Source: an uncultured Lachnospiraceae bacterium (GTDB lineage: Bacteria > Bacillota > Clostridia > Lachnospirales > Lachnospiraceae). Taken from it: a DNA stretch of 16,307 nucleotides. This document shows positions 1 through 8,033 of this stretch, one piece after another (the first letter of the stretch is position 1; every line of letters starts with the position of its first letter). Location of the stretch: contig CAMOVS010000005.1 of assembly GCA_946627575.1 (NCBI GenBank), forward strand, positions 1-16,307, read 5' to 3'. The notes beneath the pieces are model-generated. The model saw nothing but the letters and a program-made list of their open reading frames with translations. It was not told where the DNA came from and ran no database searches. A program made the position numbers and the translations under genes.

Positions 1-671
1 CTATGAGTGACACCGAGGATGATCTGACCCGTTTCGGCATATTGAAGCTGGATGAGAACGAGCGGATCGTAGAATTTGAGGAGAAGCCGTTGGTGGCCTC
101 CTCCAACAATGTTTCCATCGGTGTTTACATCATCCGTAGAAGACATCTTATTGAGATTCTCGAACGATGCGCCAGAGAAGACCGGCATGACTTTGTCAAA
201 GACGTTTTGGTCCGGTATATTGGCGTGCGCAAGATATTCGGGTATCGTCTGGACACTTATTGGAGGAATGTTGCCACGGTAGATTCCTATTACAGGACCA
301 ATATGGACTTCCTGAAACCGGAAGTGAGGCAGTTCTTCTTTAAAGAACATCCGGATGTTTATTCCCGGGTGGATGATCTTCCGCCGGCTAAGTATAACGC
401 AGGCTCAGACATTAGAAACAGTATCGTATCTTCAGGCTGTATCATCAATGGCAAGGTAGAGAACTCGGTGCTGTTCAAGGATGTTTACATCGGAAACAAT
501 TGTACAATAAGGAATTCCATTATTTTGAATGACGTTTACATAGGAGATGATTCCTATATTGAGAATTGTATTGTGGAGAGCCGGGATACTTTGAGACCGG
601 GGACTAATTATATCGGGACAGACGGGGAGATCCGGATTGTGATCGAGAAGAACGTAAGATACATTCTGTAA
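1..671 (+). CDS. glgD: Glucose-1-phosphate adenylyltransferase family protein, GlgD-like, C-terminal part (5' end outside window)
   Basis: This is the last 220 or so residues of an ADP-glucose pyrophosphorylase family protein, open from the window edge (frame from base 3) to TAA at 669-671. The family makes ADP-glucose for glycogen synthesis in the cytoplasm; GlgD is usually the regulatory partner of GlgC. Visible are the end of the nucleotidyltransferase domain (FEEKP, then VSIGVYII and HDFVKDVL) and a C-terminal left-handed beta-helix with hexapeptide-like repeats ([38 protein letters not shown]). The [14 protein letters not shown] and PPAKY segments and HDFVKD (rather than the HDFGK style of GlgC) favour GlgD. 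spoVG directly downstream also fits the glgC-glgD-spoVG order I know from related Clostridia. The choice of GlgD over GlgC is an inference, because the catalytic N-terminus is missing. Confidence 0.8.
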   Translation, partial: MSDTEDDLTRFGILKLDENERIVEFEEKPLVASSNNVSIGVYIIRRRHLIEILERCAREDRHDFVKDVLVRYIGVRKIFGYRLDTYWRNVATVDSYYRTNMDFLKPEVRQFFFKEHPDVYSRVDDLPPAKYNAGSDIRNSIVSSGCIINGKVENSVLFKDVYIGNNCTIRNSIILNDVYIGDDSYIENCIVESRDTLRPGTNYIGTDGEIRIVIEKNVRYIL

Positions 672-693
672 AAGAATCAAGAGGGGGGATCCT

Positions 694-978
694 TTGCAGA
701 TTACAGACATCAGGATCCGTCAGATCGCGAAAGAGGGAAAAATGAAAGCGGTCGTCTCAGTAACATTTGATGAAGCGTTTGTAGTACATGACATTAAGAT
801 TATCGACGGAGAGAAGGGGTTGTTCATCGCAATGCCCAGCAGAAGGGCTTCAGATGGTGAATATAGAGACATCGCTCATCCAATCAATGCGGAGACGAGA
901 CGGATTCTTCAGGACAGTATCCTAGCTGAGTATGAGAAGGCAGCACCGGAGTCGATTTCATACGAAGAGGAAGAATAA
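694..978 (+). CDS. spoVG: SpoVG family RNA/DNA-binding regulator
   Basis: A 94-residue protein with the SpoVG hallmarks: an N-terminal [11 protein letters not shown] strand, then [21 protein letters not shown], then [10 protein letters not shown], and a YRDIAHPI segment. Family length is normally 84-100 residues, so it is complete. SpoVG is a small cytoplasmic nucleic-acid-binding regulator that affects sporulation, cell division and other processes in Firmicutes. The start is TTG at 694-696, supported by the strong SD run AGGGGGG (682-688), since no ATG occurs at the conserved N-terminus. The gene follows the glgD-like gene after 22 bases, so they are probably co-transcribed. The C-terminus is a short acidic tail (YEEEE). 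A long hairpin follows about 75 bases downstream. Confidence 0.95.
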   Translation: MQITDIRIRQIAKEGKMKAVVSVTFDEAFVVHDIKIIDGEKGLFIAMPSRRASDGEYRDIAHPINAETRRILQDSILAEYEKAAPESISYEEEE

Positions 979-1054
979 AAAGAGGCCAGGCTCCTGACGG
1001 CTGCCTTTGGTGATCCATCATTGCAGACCGTGGGAGAGAGCCGTATTATAAGGT

Positions 1055-1113
1055 CAATCAGGACATCCCGGCGTGAAACACATGTGTTTTGCGCCGGGAT
1101 GTCCTGTTGATTG
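1055..1113 (+). terminator. Very long hairpin downstream of spoVG, probable terminator lacking a U-tract
   Basis: CAGGACATCCCGGCG (1059-1073) pairs perfectly with 1092-1106 (15 bp). Two G-T wobbles (1074-1075 with 1090-1091) continue it into the self-complementary AAACACATGTGTTT (1076-1089), giving about 22 bp around a CATG loop. An outer CAAT/ATTG pair (1055-1058, 1110-1113) could extend it past a bulge. Only TTGATT follows instead of a T-run, so termination is plausible but not typical. Its 3' edge overlaps the -35 of the next promoter. Confidence 0.6.
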
Positions 1114-1136
1114 CATAGGGGAAGATGTGATATACT
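1107..1136 (+). promoter_or_regulatory. Candidate sigma-A promoter for the glycerophosphotransferase-pth-mfd operon
   Basis: TTGATT (1107-1112), an 18-base spacer and TATACT (1131-1136). It lies just after the long hairpin and about 110 bases upstream of the chosen start at 1246, leaving a leader of roughly 100 nt with no recognised structure. Confidence 0.5.
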
Positions 1137-1245
1137 TAATATCTATGGCATCAGGCCTGCTGTGTTTTTAATACAGAATCAGGCTTTGCAATGGAAGAAA
1201 TGCCTGCAATGGAAAATATTTCTCGGGTGTTTCAGGAGGATGGAT

Positions 1246-3102
1246 ATGATCGCTAACAGGATTTTTGCTGCCTGCTGCCGGTTCTTCCGAAGATGGAAGC
1301 CCCTTCCCGGCCGGGTGACATTAATAGAGAAACTGAATACAGGGGGAACCGGAAGCCTCTATGAGGTAAAGAGAGAGTGCGACAGAAGGGGATATGACTT
1401 TTCCTATAATGTGATCACTCATAGGGATTATGAAGTCCGCCCCTCGAATATCTTCCGGCTGCTCCGGCTTTTTACGGTCAAAGCCTACAGGATGGCCACC
1501 TCCTCCTATATTTTTTTAAATGATAATTTCATGCCCATGGCCTACATGGACCCGGCTCCGGAGACAAAGATCATACAGCTCTGGCACGGGCTTGGGTCCT
1601 ATAAGAAGTTTGGGGGATCTTCGGAAACCGATCCCAGGGTGCTTGAGGAGCTTAAGGCAGCCAATGAGCACGTAGATTATATCATAGCCGGCTCGGAGAA
1701 TATCCGGTCCAACTATGCGGAAGCTTTTATGGTGCCGGAGTCCAAAATAGCCTGTATCGGATGCCCCCAGGTGGATTATTATTTCCGGAGGCATGATCTG
1801 GATCATCACAGAAGGAAACTGGACCGGAGATATCCGGAACTTGCCGGAAAAAAGCTGGTTCTCTATGCTCCCACTTTCCGGGAGGATGAAGAAAGAGACC
1901 GTCATCTCCTGGATCATTTTGATTTTGAGCGTTTTTCAGAGGCCCTGCCGGAGGACTGCTGTCTGGCTATCCGCCTTCATCCTCAGATTCAGAAGGCCAG
2001 GGTGCCTGATGGGGTGGTTGACCTGACCGATTATCCTAACGTTCGTCTTCTTCTTTGCATGACGGACATCCTGATAGCCGATTATTCCTCCATTGCGGTG
2101 GAATATGCCCTGCTGGAGAGGCCCATTATCCTCTATGCCCACGACATGGACTGGTATCTTAAGAGGGACCGGGGTTTTTATTTTGACTTTGAAAAGACGG
2201 CGCCGGGACCCATTGCCCGGGATATGGACCAGCTTATCGATTGCATCAGGGGGAGAAAATGGGATATCGATAAAGTAAGAGCCTTTGCCCGTCTCCATAA
2301 TGATTTTTTTGATGACAATAACGCGTCCCGTCTGGCGGACCTGTGCTTTGAAGGAAAGACCGTGGAAGAGATCCTCTCATCGCCCGAAAAGAAGGGGGAC
2401 TATAAACCCATGAAAATAATTGCAGGATTAGGGAATCCTACAGACCAATATAAAGGAACAAGACACAATATCGGCTATATGGTCATGGACAAAATCAGCA
2501 AAGAGTCCGGCATAGCCGTCAACCGCCACCGTTTCCACGCCCTCTGCGGCCTGGGTTTTCTGGGAGGGCAAAGAGTTCTTCTGATGAAGCCCCTGACCTA
2601 CATGAACCGGAGCGGGGAGAGCATCCGGGAGGCCGCTGATTATTATAAGGTAGATCCGGAGGATATCCTGGTGATCTATGATGACATCAGCCTGGAGCCG
2701 GGTCTGCTTAGGATCCGGACCAAGGGCAGTGCCGGCGGTCACAATGGAATGAAGAACATCATCTCCCATCTGGGCAGCGAAGCCTTTCCCAGAATCCGGG
2801 TGGGTATAGGAGAAAAGCAGCATCCCGACCAGGACCTTGCGGACTTCGTTCTGGGCAAATTTTCTCCGAAGGAAATGGAAGCCATAGAGGCTGCTTTAGA
2901 GCATGGAGCAAAGGCGGCTGGTCTTTTTGCAGAGGACCGGCTGGACGAGGCCATGAACCGCTACAGCGTCGGTAAAAAAAAGCGGGGCAAAAAAGCCAAA
3001 GCGGAGAGTCAGGAAGAGTCCCGGCCTGAGAGCCCTGATAGGCATGAGAAAAAGGACACTGTCCCAAAGCCGGTTCCGGAGGCAGATGGAGGTGAAGCGT
3101 GA
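1246..3102 (+). CDS. CDP-glycerol glycerophosphotransferase-like domain fused in frame to peptidyl-tRNA hydrolase
   Basis: One uninterrupted frame of 618 residues. Residues about 60-385 match the CDP-glycerol:poly(glycerophosphate) glycerophosphotransferase family (TagB/TagF type, wall teichoic acid or similar polymer assembly at the inner membrane face). Visible are LWHG (W113 H114 G115) with a following KK, VLYAPTFRED, and ADYSS (278-282) leading into EYALLERPIILY. Residues 389-618 are a complete Pth: GLGNP (N397), catalytic H407 in TRHNIG, N454, D479 and N500 in GGHNG. The last 45 or so residues are a charged Lys/Glu/Pro tail beyond the usual Pth end. The start ATG at 1246 has AGGAGG at 1234-1239 (6-base spacing); the frame stays open upstream to 1111 but without an SD. 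No stop separates the domains. Pth then mfd is a common order in Firmicutes, so the odd element is the joined upstream domain. Whether one or two polypeptides are made is unknown. Confidence 0.85.
   Translation: MIANRIFAACCRFFRRWKPLPGRVTLIEKLNTGGTGSLYEVKRECDRRGYDFSYNVITHRDYEVRPSNIFRLLRLFTVKAYRMATSSYIFLNDNFMPMAYMDPAPETKIIQLWHGLGSYKKFGGSSETDPRVLEELKAANEHVDYIIAGSENIRSNYAEAFMVPESKIACIGCPQVDYYFRRHDLDHHRRKLDRRYPELAGKKLVLYAPTFREDEERDRHLLDHFDFERFSEALPEDCCLAIRLHPQIQKARVPDGVVDLTDYPNVRLLLCMTDILIADYSSIAVEYALLERPIILYAHDMDWYLKRDRGFYFDFEKTAPGPIARDMDQLIDCIRGRKWDIDKVRAFARLHNDFFDDNNASRLADLCFEGKTVEEILSSPEKKGDYKPMKIIAGLGNPTDQYKGTRHNIGYMVMDKISKESGIAVNRHRFHALCGLGFLGGQRVLLMKPLTYMNRSGESIREAADYYKVDPEDILVIYDDISLEPGLLRIRTKGSAGGHNGMKNIISHLGSEAFPRIRVGIGEKQHPDQDLADFVLGKFSPKEMEAIEAALEHGAKAAGLFAEDRLDEAMNRYSVGKKKRGKKAKAESQEESRPESPDRHEKKDTVPKPVPEADGGEA
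2410..3102 (+). CDS. pth: Peptidyl-tRNA hydrolase, as it would be made from an internal start within the fused frame
   Basis: Pth releases peptides from peptidyl-tRNA that has dropped off ribosomes and is usually essential. The Pth domain begins with its normal N-terminus (M at 2410, then KIIAGLGNP), exactly where a stand-alone Pth would start. A G-rich SD-like run AAGGGGG (2392-2398) lies 11 bases upstream, somewhat far but usable. All family active-site residues are present (Asn, His, Asn, Asp and Asn at residues 9, 19, 66, 91 and 112 of this form). Length would be 230 residues, against about 185-195 for typical Pth, owing to the charged C-terminal tail. The stop TGA overlaps the GTG start of mfd as GTGA (3099-3102), suggesting translational coupling. 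Listed separately so the enzyme is not missed; it is part of the 1246-3102 frame. Confidence 0.75.
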   Translation: MKIIAGLGNPTDQYKGTRHNIGYMVMDKISKESGIAVNRHRFHALCGLGFLGGQRVLLMKPLTYMNRSGESIREAADYYKVDPEDILVIYDDISLEPGLLRIRTKGSAGGHNGMKNIISHLGSEAFPRIRVGIGEKQHPDQDLADFVLGKFSPKEMEAIEAALEHGAKAAGLFAEDRLDEAMNRYSVGKKKRGKKAKAESQEESRPESPDRHEKKDTVPKPVPEADGGEA

Positions 3103-6100
3103 AAGCTTTTGCAGAACCCCTGTATGCCGGTCAAGCTTATAAAGCCATTCTGGATGATATGAAAAGGGGAAATTATCCCCTGAAAATCCGGGGCTGTTCT
3201 GATTCCCAGGAAGCCCATATGATTGCCTATCTGTCAGGGGAATCCGGCTGCCGGCTGATTGTATCTCCCAATGAGGAGAAGGCCCGCAGGATCTATGAAG
3301 ATTTGAGCTTCTTTGATGAGCATGCTGTTCTTTATCCTTCCAGGGATATCCTCTTCTACAGTGCCGATATCAGGGGCGGCAGCATCGTAGGCAGGCGGAT
3401 CGAGATTATGAAACGCCTGATCAGCGGGGAGAGGCTGACTATTCTCTGCGGAATCGATGTTCTGATGGAGAAAATGATACCGCCGGAGACCTTCCGCAGT
3501 CAGGTGCTGCTGATAGACTATCAATCGACCATTGATCCGGCAGGTCTTGCCAGGCGGCTGACGGAAATCGGCTACGAGAATACAAGCCGGGTGGAAGGGC
3601 CGGGTGAGTTCGGTATCCGCGGAGGCATCATCGATATTTTTCCTTTGACGGAGGATAATCCTGTCAGGATCGAGCTCTGGGGAGAAGAGGTGGACTCCAT
3701 CCGCTCATTCAATCCGGATACCCAGAGAAGCATAGGGAACCTGGATCAGGTTCTTCTCTACCCTGCTTCTGAGATGATTCTTTCAGAGAAGCGGGTCAGG
3801 AGAGGAATGGAAAAGATTCGCCAGGAATACAGCAGGCAGGAGACAGTTTTTCGAAATGCAAAGAAAAGGGAAGAACTAAGACGCCTGCGGCAGACAACGG
3901 ACCGGATGATTGACGAGATCAGCTCCCTGGGAAGGACCGACAATAACGAAGGGCTGATCTCTTATTTTTATGATCATACCGAAAACCTGCTGACTTACCT
4001 TCCGGAAAACAGCATTATTTTTATAGATGATCCGGCCCGTCTGGCAGAGTCCGGCCGGGGCTATGAAGAGAATTTTACGGCGAGTATGACAAACCGGCTG
4101 GAGGGAGGATACATCCTGCCCGGCCAGGCTGAGCTTCTCCTGTCCTATGAGGAGGTTGCCGGAGCCTTTATGGATTATCCTCTGATATTAATGGAAGGAT
4201 TGATGGAAGCGGGTCCCGAGGTCAAGGCCAGGAAAAGCTACGATTTCCAGGTTCGTTCTGTCCCATCTTACCAGGGTAGCCTGGAACAGCTGGCCGCTGA
4301 CCTTAAGAGTCTTAAATCCAGAGACTACCGGGTTATTCTTCTATCCTCTTCTGCGACCCGGGCCAGAAGGCTTGCGGAGGAACTGAGAAATTATGATCTT
4401 TTTACCTGGTATGCAGCGGATCCTGAAAGAGGGATTGAGCCCGGGGAAGTGATTGTCTGCGCCGGCCGTCTTTCTTCAGGATTTGAATACCAGGATCTAA
4501 AGTTCGCTGTTCTTACTGAAAGAGATATCTTCAAGGAAAGACGGGAAAAAAAGCGGCGCAGAAAATCAGAACATTCCGGTCAGATTATCCGGTCCCTTTC
4601 GGAAATTGCCGTAGGGGATTATGTCATCCACGAGAGGCATGGTCTGGGTATATATCGGGGTATGGAAAAAATAGAGCGGGATGGCCTGGTCCGTGATTTT
4701 ATCAGTATTGAATACGGAGACGGAGGTAATCTCTTTGTCCCTGCCTCCCAACTGTCCGTGATCCAGAAGTACGCAGGCATGAACAATGCCAAAGCCCCCA
4801 AGCTGAACCGAATTGGAGGCAATGAGTGGGAGAAAACCAAAAGCCGGGTCCGCCAGCAGCTGCAGATTGCAGCCAAGGATCTGGTGGATCTTTATGCCGA
4901 ACGGCAGAGCCGGCCGGGCTTTGCCTATAGTCCGGATACGGTATGGCAGGTCGAGTTTGAGGAAAGATTTCCATTTGAAGAGACGGAGGACCAGCTGACA
5001 GCCATCCGGGATGTCAAAGAAGATATGGAAAAGGGCCGGATGATGGACCGCCTCATCTGCGGTGATGTGGGTTTTGGGAAGACCGAAGTGGCAATCAGGG
5101 CAGCCTTTAAGGCTGTCATGGACAGCAAGCAGGTTGTATTTTTGGTGCCGACCACCATACTGGCCCAGCAGCACTATAATTCCTTTTTGGAGAGGATGGA
5201 GGATTATCCGGTTGAGATTGCCATGCTTTCCAGATTCTGCAGCCAGTCGGAGGTGACCCGGATCAAAAAGGGCCTAAAGAATGGAAGCATTGATATAGTG
5301 ATTGGTACCCACAAGGTTTTGTCTAAGAGCATCGTCTATCGGGACCTGGGTCTTCTGATTATCGATGAGGAACAAAGATTCGGGGTCCGGCAAAAGGAAA
5401 AGATCAAGAGTATGAAAACGGATGTGGATGTTCTGGCCCTGTCGGCCACGCCCATCCCAAGAACTCTCCATATGAGCCTTAGCGGGATCCGGGACATGAG
5501 TGTCCTCGAGATTCCTCCGGTTGATCGCCGGGCCATTCAGACTTATGTCATGGAGTATAATGAAGAACTGGTCCGGGAAGCGATTTCCAGGGAAATGGCC
5601 AGGAAAGGCCAGGTCTACTATGTCTATAACCGTGTCAGTACCATTCCGGATGCTGCAGCGAAAATCCAAAAGCTGCTGCCCCAGGCTGTGGTGGAGTACG
5701 CCCACGGCAGGATGGGGGAGAGGCAGCTGGAAGATATCATGTCCCGTTTTATCGACGGGGAGATTGATGTCCTGGTGTCGACCACCATCATTGAGACCGG
5801 GCTGGATATCCCCAATGTCAATACCATCATCATAGAAGATGCCCAGCGTTACGGCCTGTCCCAGCTTTATCAGCTCAGGGGCAGAGTGGGACGGTCTTCC
5901 AGAAACGCATATGCTTTTCTTATGTACCGGCGCAATGAGCTCCTCAAAGAACAGGCCGAGAAAAGATTGAAAGCCATCCGGGAATTCACGGATCTGGGCA
6001 GCGGCTACCGGATCTCCATGAGGGACCTTGAAATCCGCGGTGCCGGCAATCTGCTGGGGGCCGAGCAGTCCGGACATATGGACGCTGTGGGATATGAACT

Positions 6101-6662
6101 CTACTGCAAGATGCTTGCAGAAGCAGTCCGGAGCATCCGGGGAGAAGAAAAAGAAAGCGACCAATTCGATACAAGCATTGATATACCTATTAATGCCTAT
6201 ATCCCGGAGGATTATATAAGTAATGAGACCGATAAGCTGATCTGGTATAAGAAGATCGCTCAAATCAGCGACCAGGCAGACTACGAAGACGCTTTGGACG
6301 AGCTTACGGACCGGTATGGAGATATACCGGCTGCCATGCAGAGGCTTATGGACATTGCTTTGCTGAGGGGCAAGGCCCATGCTGCCTGGATCAGCCTTAT
6401 TGATCAGGAGGGAGACCGGATTCGTTTTACCATGCATGCCAGAGCCAGGGTTCAGATTGACCGGATTGACGCCTTTCTAAAATCCTTTGGAGGACGGATG
6501 AAGATCCGGACCGGCCGGGAACCTGCTTTTATCTGGGATGCATCCCGGGCAAAAGCCGGTGACCGTCTGGCGGACATCTCTGGTATCGTAGAGAGGATCG
6601 CAGGCCTTATCGAAGAGGAGGATGCGGAGGAACCGCTGCAATCTCCGGATAAGTCTTCATGA
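3099..6662 (+). CDS. mfd: Transcription-repair coupling factor Mfd
   Basis: An 1187-residue SF2 translocase that removes RNA polymerase stalled at lesions and recruits UvrA for nucleotide excision repair. The length is normal for the family. In order: an N-terminal UvrB-like region (including EFGIRGGIIDIFP), an RNA-polymerase-interacting CarD-like domain at about 503-558 (GDYVIHERHGLGIYRG), Walker A GDVGFGKT (655-662), the DEEQ box (756-759), the ALSATPIPRT motif, the IIETGLDIPN segment, RGRVGR (about 927-932) and a TRG-like stretch with GAGNLLGAEQSGH. A C-terminal D7-type domain follows. The start is GTG at 3099, overlapping the end of the pth frame by four bases; the charged pth tail contains the SD-like GGAGGTG just upstream. 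No terminator is evident before the next gene. All key helicase motifs are intact, so it should be functional. Confidence 0.97.
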   Translation: MKAFAEPLYAGQAYKAILDDMKRGNYPLKIRGCSDSQEAHMIAYLSGESGCRLIVSPNEEKARRIYEDLSFFDEHAVLYPSRDILFYSADIRGGSIVGRRIEIMKRLISGERLTILCGIDVLMEKMIPPETFRSQVLLIDYQSTIDPAGLARRLTEIGYENTSRVEGPGEFGIRGGIIDIFPLTEDNPVRIELWGEEVDSIRSFNPDTQRSIGNLDQVLLYPASEMILSEKRVRRGMEKIRQEYSRQETVFRNAKKREELRRLRQTTDRMIDEISSLGRTDNNEGLISYFYDHTENLLTYLPENSIIFIDDPARLAESGRGYEENFTASMTNRLEGGYILPGQAELLLSYEEVAGAFMDYPLILMEGLMEAGPEVKARKSYDFQVRSVPSYQGSLEQLAADLKSLKSRDYRVILLSSSATRARRLAEELRNYDLFTWYAADPERGIEPGEVIVCAGRLSSGFEYQDLKFAVLTERDIFKERREKKRRRKSEHSGQIIRSLSEIAVGDYVIHERHGLGIYRGMEKIERDGLVRDFISIEYGDGGNLFVPASQLSVIQKYAGMNNAKAPKLNRIGGNEWEKTKSRVRQQLQIAAKDLVDLYAERQSRPGFAYSPDTVWQVEFEERFPFEETEDQLTAIRDVKEDMEKGRMMDRLICGDVGFGKTEVAIRAAFKAVMDSKQVVFLVPTTILAQQHYNSFLERMEDYPVEIAMLSRFCSQSEVTRIKKGLKNGSIDIVIGTHKVLSKSIVYRDLGLLIIDEEQRFGVRQKEKIKSMKTDVDVLALSATPIPRTLHMSLSGIRDMSVLEIPPVDRRAIQTYVMEYNEELVREAISREMARKGQVYYVYNRVSTIPDAAAKIQKLLPQAVVEYAHGRMGERQLEDIMSRFIDGEIDVLVSTTIIETGLDIPNVNTIIIEDAQRYGLSQLYQLRGRVGRSSRNAYAFLMYRRNELLKEQAEKRLKAIREFTDLGSGYRISMRDLEIRGAGNLLGAEQSGHMDAVGYELYCKMLAEAVRSIRGEEKESDQFDTSIDIPINAYIPEDYISNETDKLIWYKKIAQISDQADYEDALDELTDRYGDIPAAMQRLMDIALLRGKAHAAWISLIDQEGDRIRFTMHARARVQIDRIDAFLKSFGGRMKIRTGREPAFIWDASRAKAGDRLADISGIVERIAGLIEEEDAEEPLQSPDKSS

Positions 6663-6732
6663 CAGTCAGGCGGCCGGCTTTGTATGGCGGTCGCCGCATC
6701 GACAGTCACTCCGGTCTCATCTGGAAAAGGGC

Positions 6733-6761
6733 TGGAAAAGCCTTGCGAACTGTGCTATCAT
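6733..6761 (+). promoter_or_regulatory. Candidate promoter for the prsA-like gene
   Basis: TGGAAA (6733-6738), a 17-base spacer and TATCAT (6756-6761), the latter preceded by TG one base upstream (TGC), giving an extended -10. It lies 38 bases ahead of the lipoprotein start and would allow expression independent of mfd. Confidence 0.5.
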
Positions 6762-6798
6762 AATACAGATAATCACTTTTATACAGGAGGATAGATTC

Positions 6799-8007
6799 AT
6801 GAAAGCAAGATCGTTTGCACATATGTCATTGGTTCTGGCTCTGATTCTGATCCTTGCTCTGGCAGCCGGGTGCAGCGGTCCGGGTTCTGCCGGGACAGAG
6901 ACCAGTGATGGGGACAAGATTCTTTTTACCTACGATGATACCCAGGTAAGCTTTAAAGAAGCCTGGATCTACACTAAGATGGTGGCCAGCCAGCAGGAGC
7001 AGATGTATTCCATGTACTTTGGCAATTATGATATGGACTGGAGTATGGTCATCGATGAGAACGGGACAACCATGGAGGATTCGGTGAAAGAATCTGCAGT
7101 TAACCAGATCAAGAAGATTATCGTACTGGTGAATAAAGCCAAGGATTATGACTGTTCCCTGACGGACGAAGATAAGAAGGCTTGTGAGAAGTATGCCAAA
7201 GCTTTTGCCAAGGATCAGACCGGCAAGGGGATCATGGAAGAGTGCGGAGCCGGGGAAGAAGATGTCCGTAAGATCTATGAGGACAACATGCTGGCCCACA
7301 AGGTTCAGGAAGCCATGGTCAAAGATGTTGACGATAAGGTGTCGGATGACGAAGCAAGAGTAACGAAGGTTAAGAGAGTCCTTTTTGAGACGGTAAGCTA
7401 TGATGAGGAAACCGGCGAAGAAAAAGAGCTGAGCGATAAAAAGAAAGAGAAGATGAAAGAGAGGGCAGAGAAAGCCCTTAAAGCCATCCAGAAGGGTGAT
7501 AAAAAGATCGACAAGGTCGCCGAGGAGAATAATTATCAGGACCAGATGGAGGAAAGCTATTCCAAAGGGGAGTCCGAGGAAGGCAAGAAGTTCGAGACCG
7601 CTGTCGCCAAGCTTAAAGACGGAGATATCCTGGATAAGGTTATGGAGACAGAGCACGGCTATGTGATAGCCCAGCTTATTGCCAAGACAGATAAAGAAGG
7701 AACCCAGAACAAGAAGGAGTCCATCATCGAGCAGAGACAGCAGGATGCTTTCGATGCCAAATATGATGAGTGGGTCAAAGACCTGGAGAAAGAGTGGGAT
7801 TATAAGAAGGACGTAGATCAGAAGCTCTTTGCCCAGCTGAAGCTGGCCGAGGCAGCGGAGGAAGGGACGACGGGTCTTGAAGTCGAAACGGAGCCTGCTG
7901 AGGATACGGAAGCTGCGCCGGAGACGACAGAAGAGGCATCCGGAGCGGAGAAGAACGCTGAGGGTGAGAAGCCTGCACCGGAAGACAGCAGCCAGGCAGA
8001 TCAGTAG
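6799..8007 (+). CDS. prsA: PrsA/SurA-like peptidylprolyl isomerase-family lipoprotein (extracytoplasmic foldase)
   Basis: A 402-residue predicted lipoprotein. The start ATG at 6799 has AGGAGG (6785-6790) upstream; the longer open frame from 6622 overlaps mfd and has no lipobox at its start. Residues 1-25 are a lipoprotein signal (KAR, hydrophobic core, LAAGC with Cys25). A SurA-N-like helical region follows, then a parvulin-like segment at about 190-300 (KVKRVLFETV ... GDKKIDKVAEENNY ... LKDGDILDKVMETEHGYVIAQL), and an acidic Glu/Ala/Thr-rich tail of about 50 residues. PrsA proteins help secreted proteins fold outside the membrane. The two histidines usual in parvulin sites (the H of HILV and of GYHI) appear replaced by Arg and Val, so chaperone rather than isomerase activity is possible; that is an inference from motif comparison. 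Its position after mfd matches many Clostridia. Confidence 0.85.
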   Translation: MKARSFAHMSLVLALILILALAAGCSGPGSAGTETSDGDKILFTYDDTQVSFKEAWIYTKMVASQQEQMYSMYFGNYDMDWSMVIDENGTTMEDSVKESAVNQIKKIIVLVNKAKDYDCSLTDEDKKACEKYAKAFAKDQTGKGIMEECGAGEEDVRKIYEDNMLAHKVQEAMVKDVDDKVSDDEARVTKVKRVLFETVSYDEETGEEKELSDKKKEKMKERAEKALKAIQKGDKKIDKVAEENNYQDQMEESYSKGESEEGKKFETAVAKLKDGDILDKVMETEHGYVIAQLIAKTDKEGTQNKKESIIEQRQQDAFDAKYDEWVKDLEKEWDYKKDVDQKLFAQLKLAEAAEEGTTGLEVETEPAEDTEAAPETTEEASGAEKNAEGEKPAPEDSSQADQ

Positions 8008-8033
8008 ATAAGGATAAGGATAAAAGCTGGTTT

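Noticed and set aside
5274..6437. 387-residue frame on the - strand within mfd
   Set aside because: It is fully antisense to conserved helicase motifs of Mfd and has no start signal.
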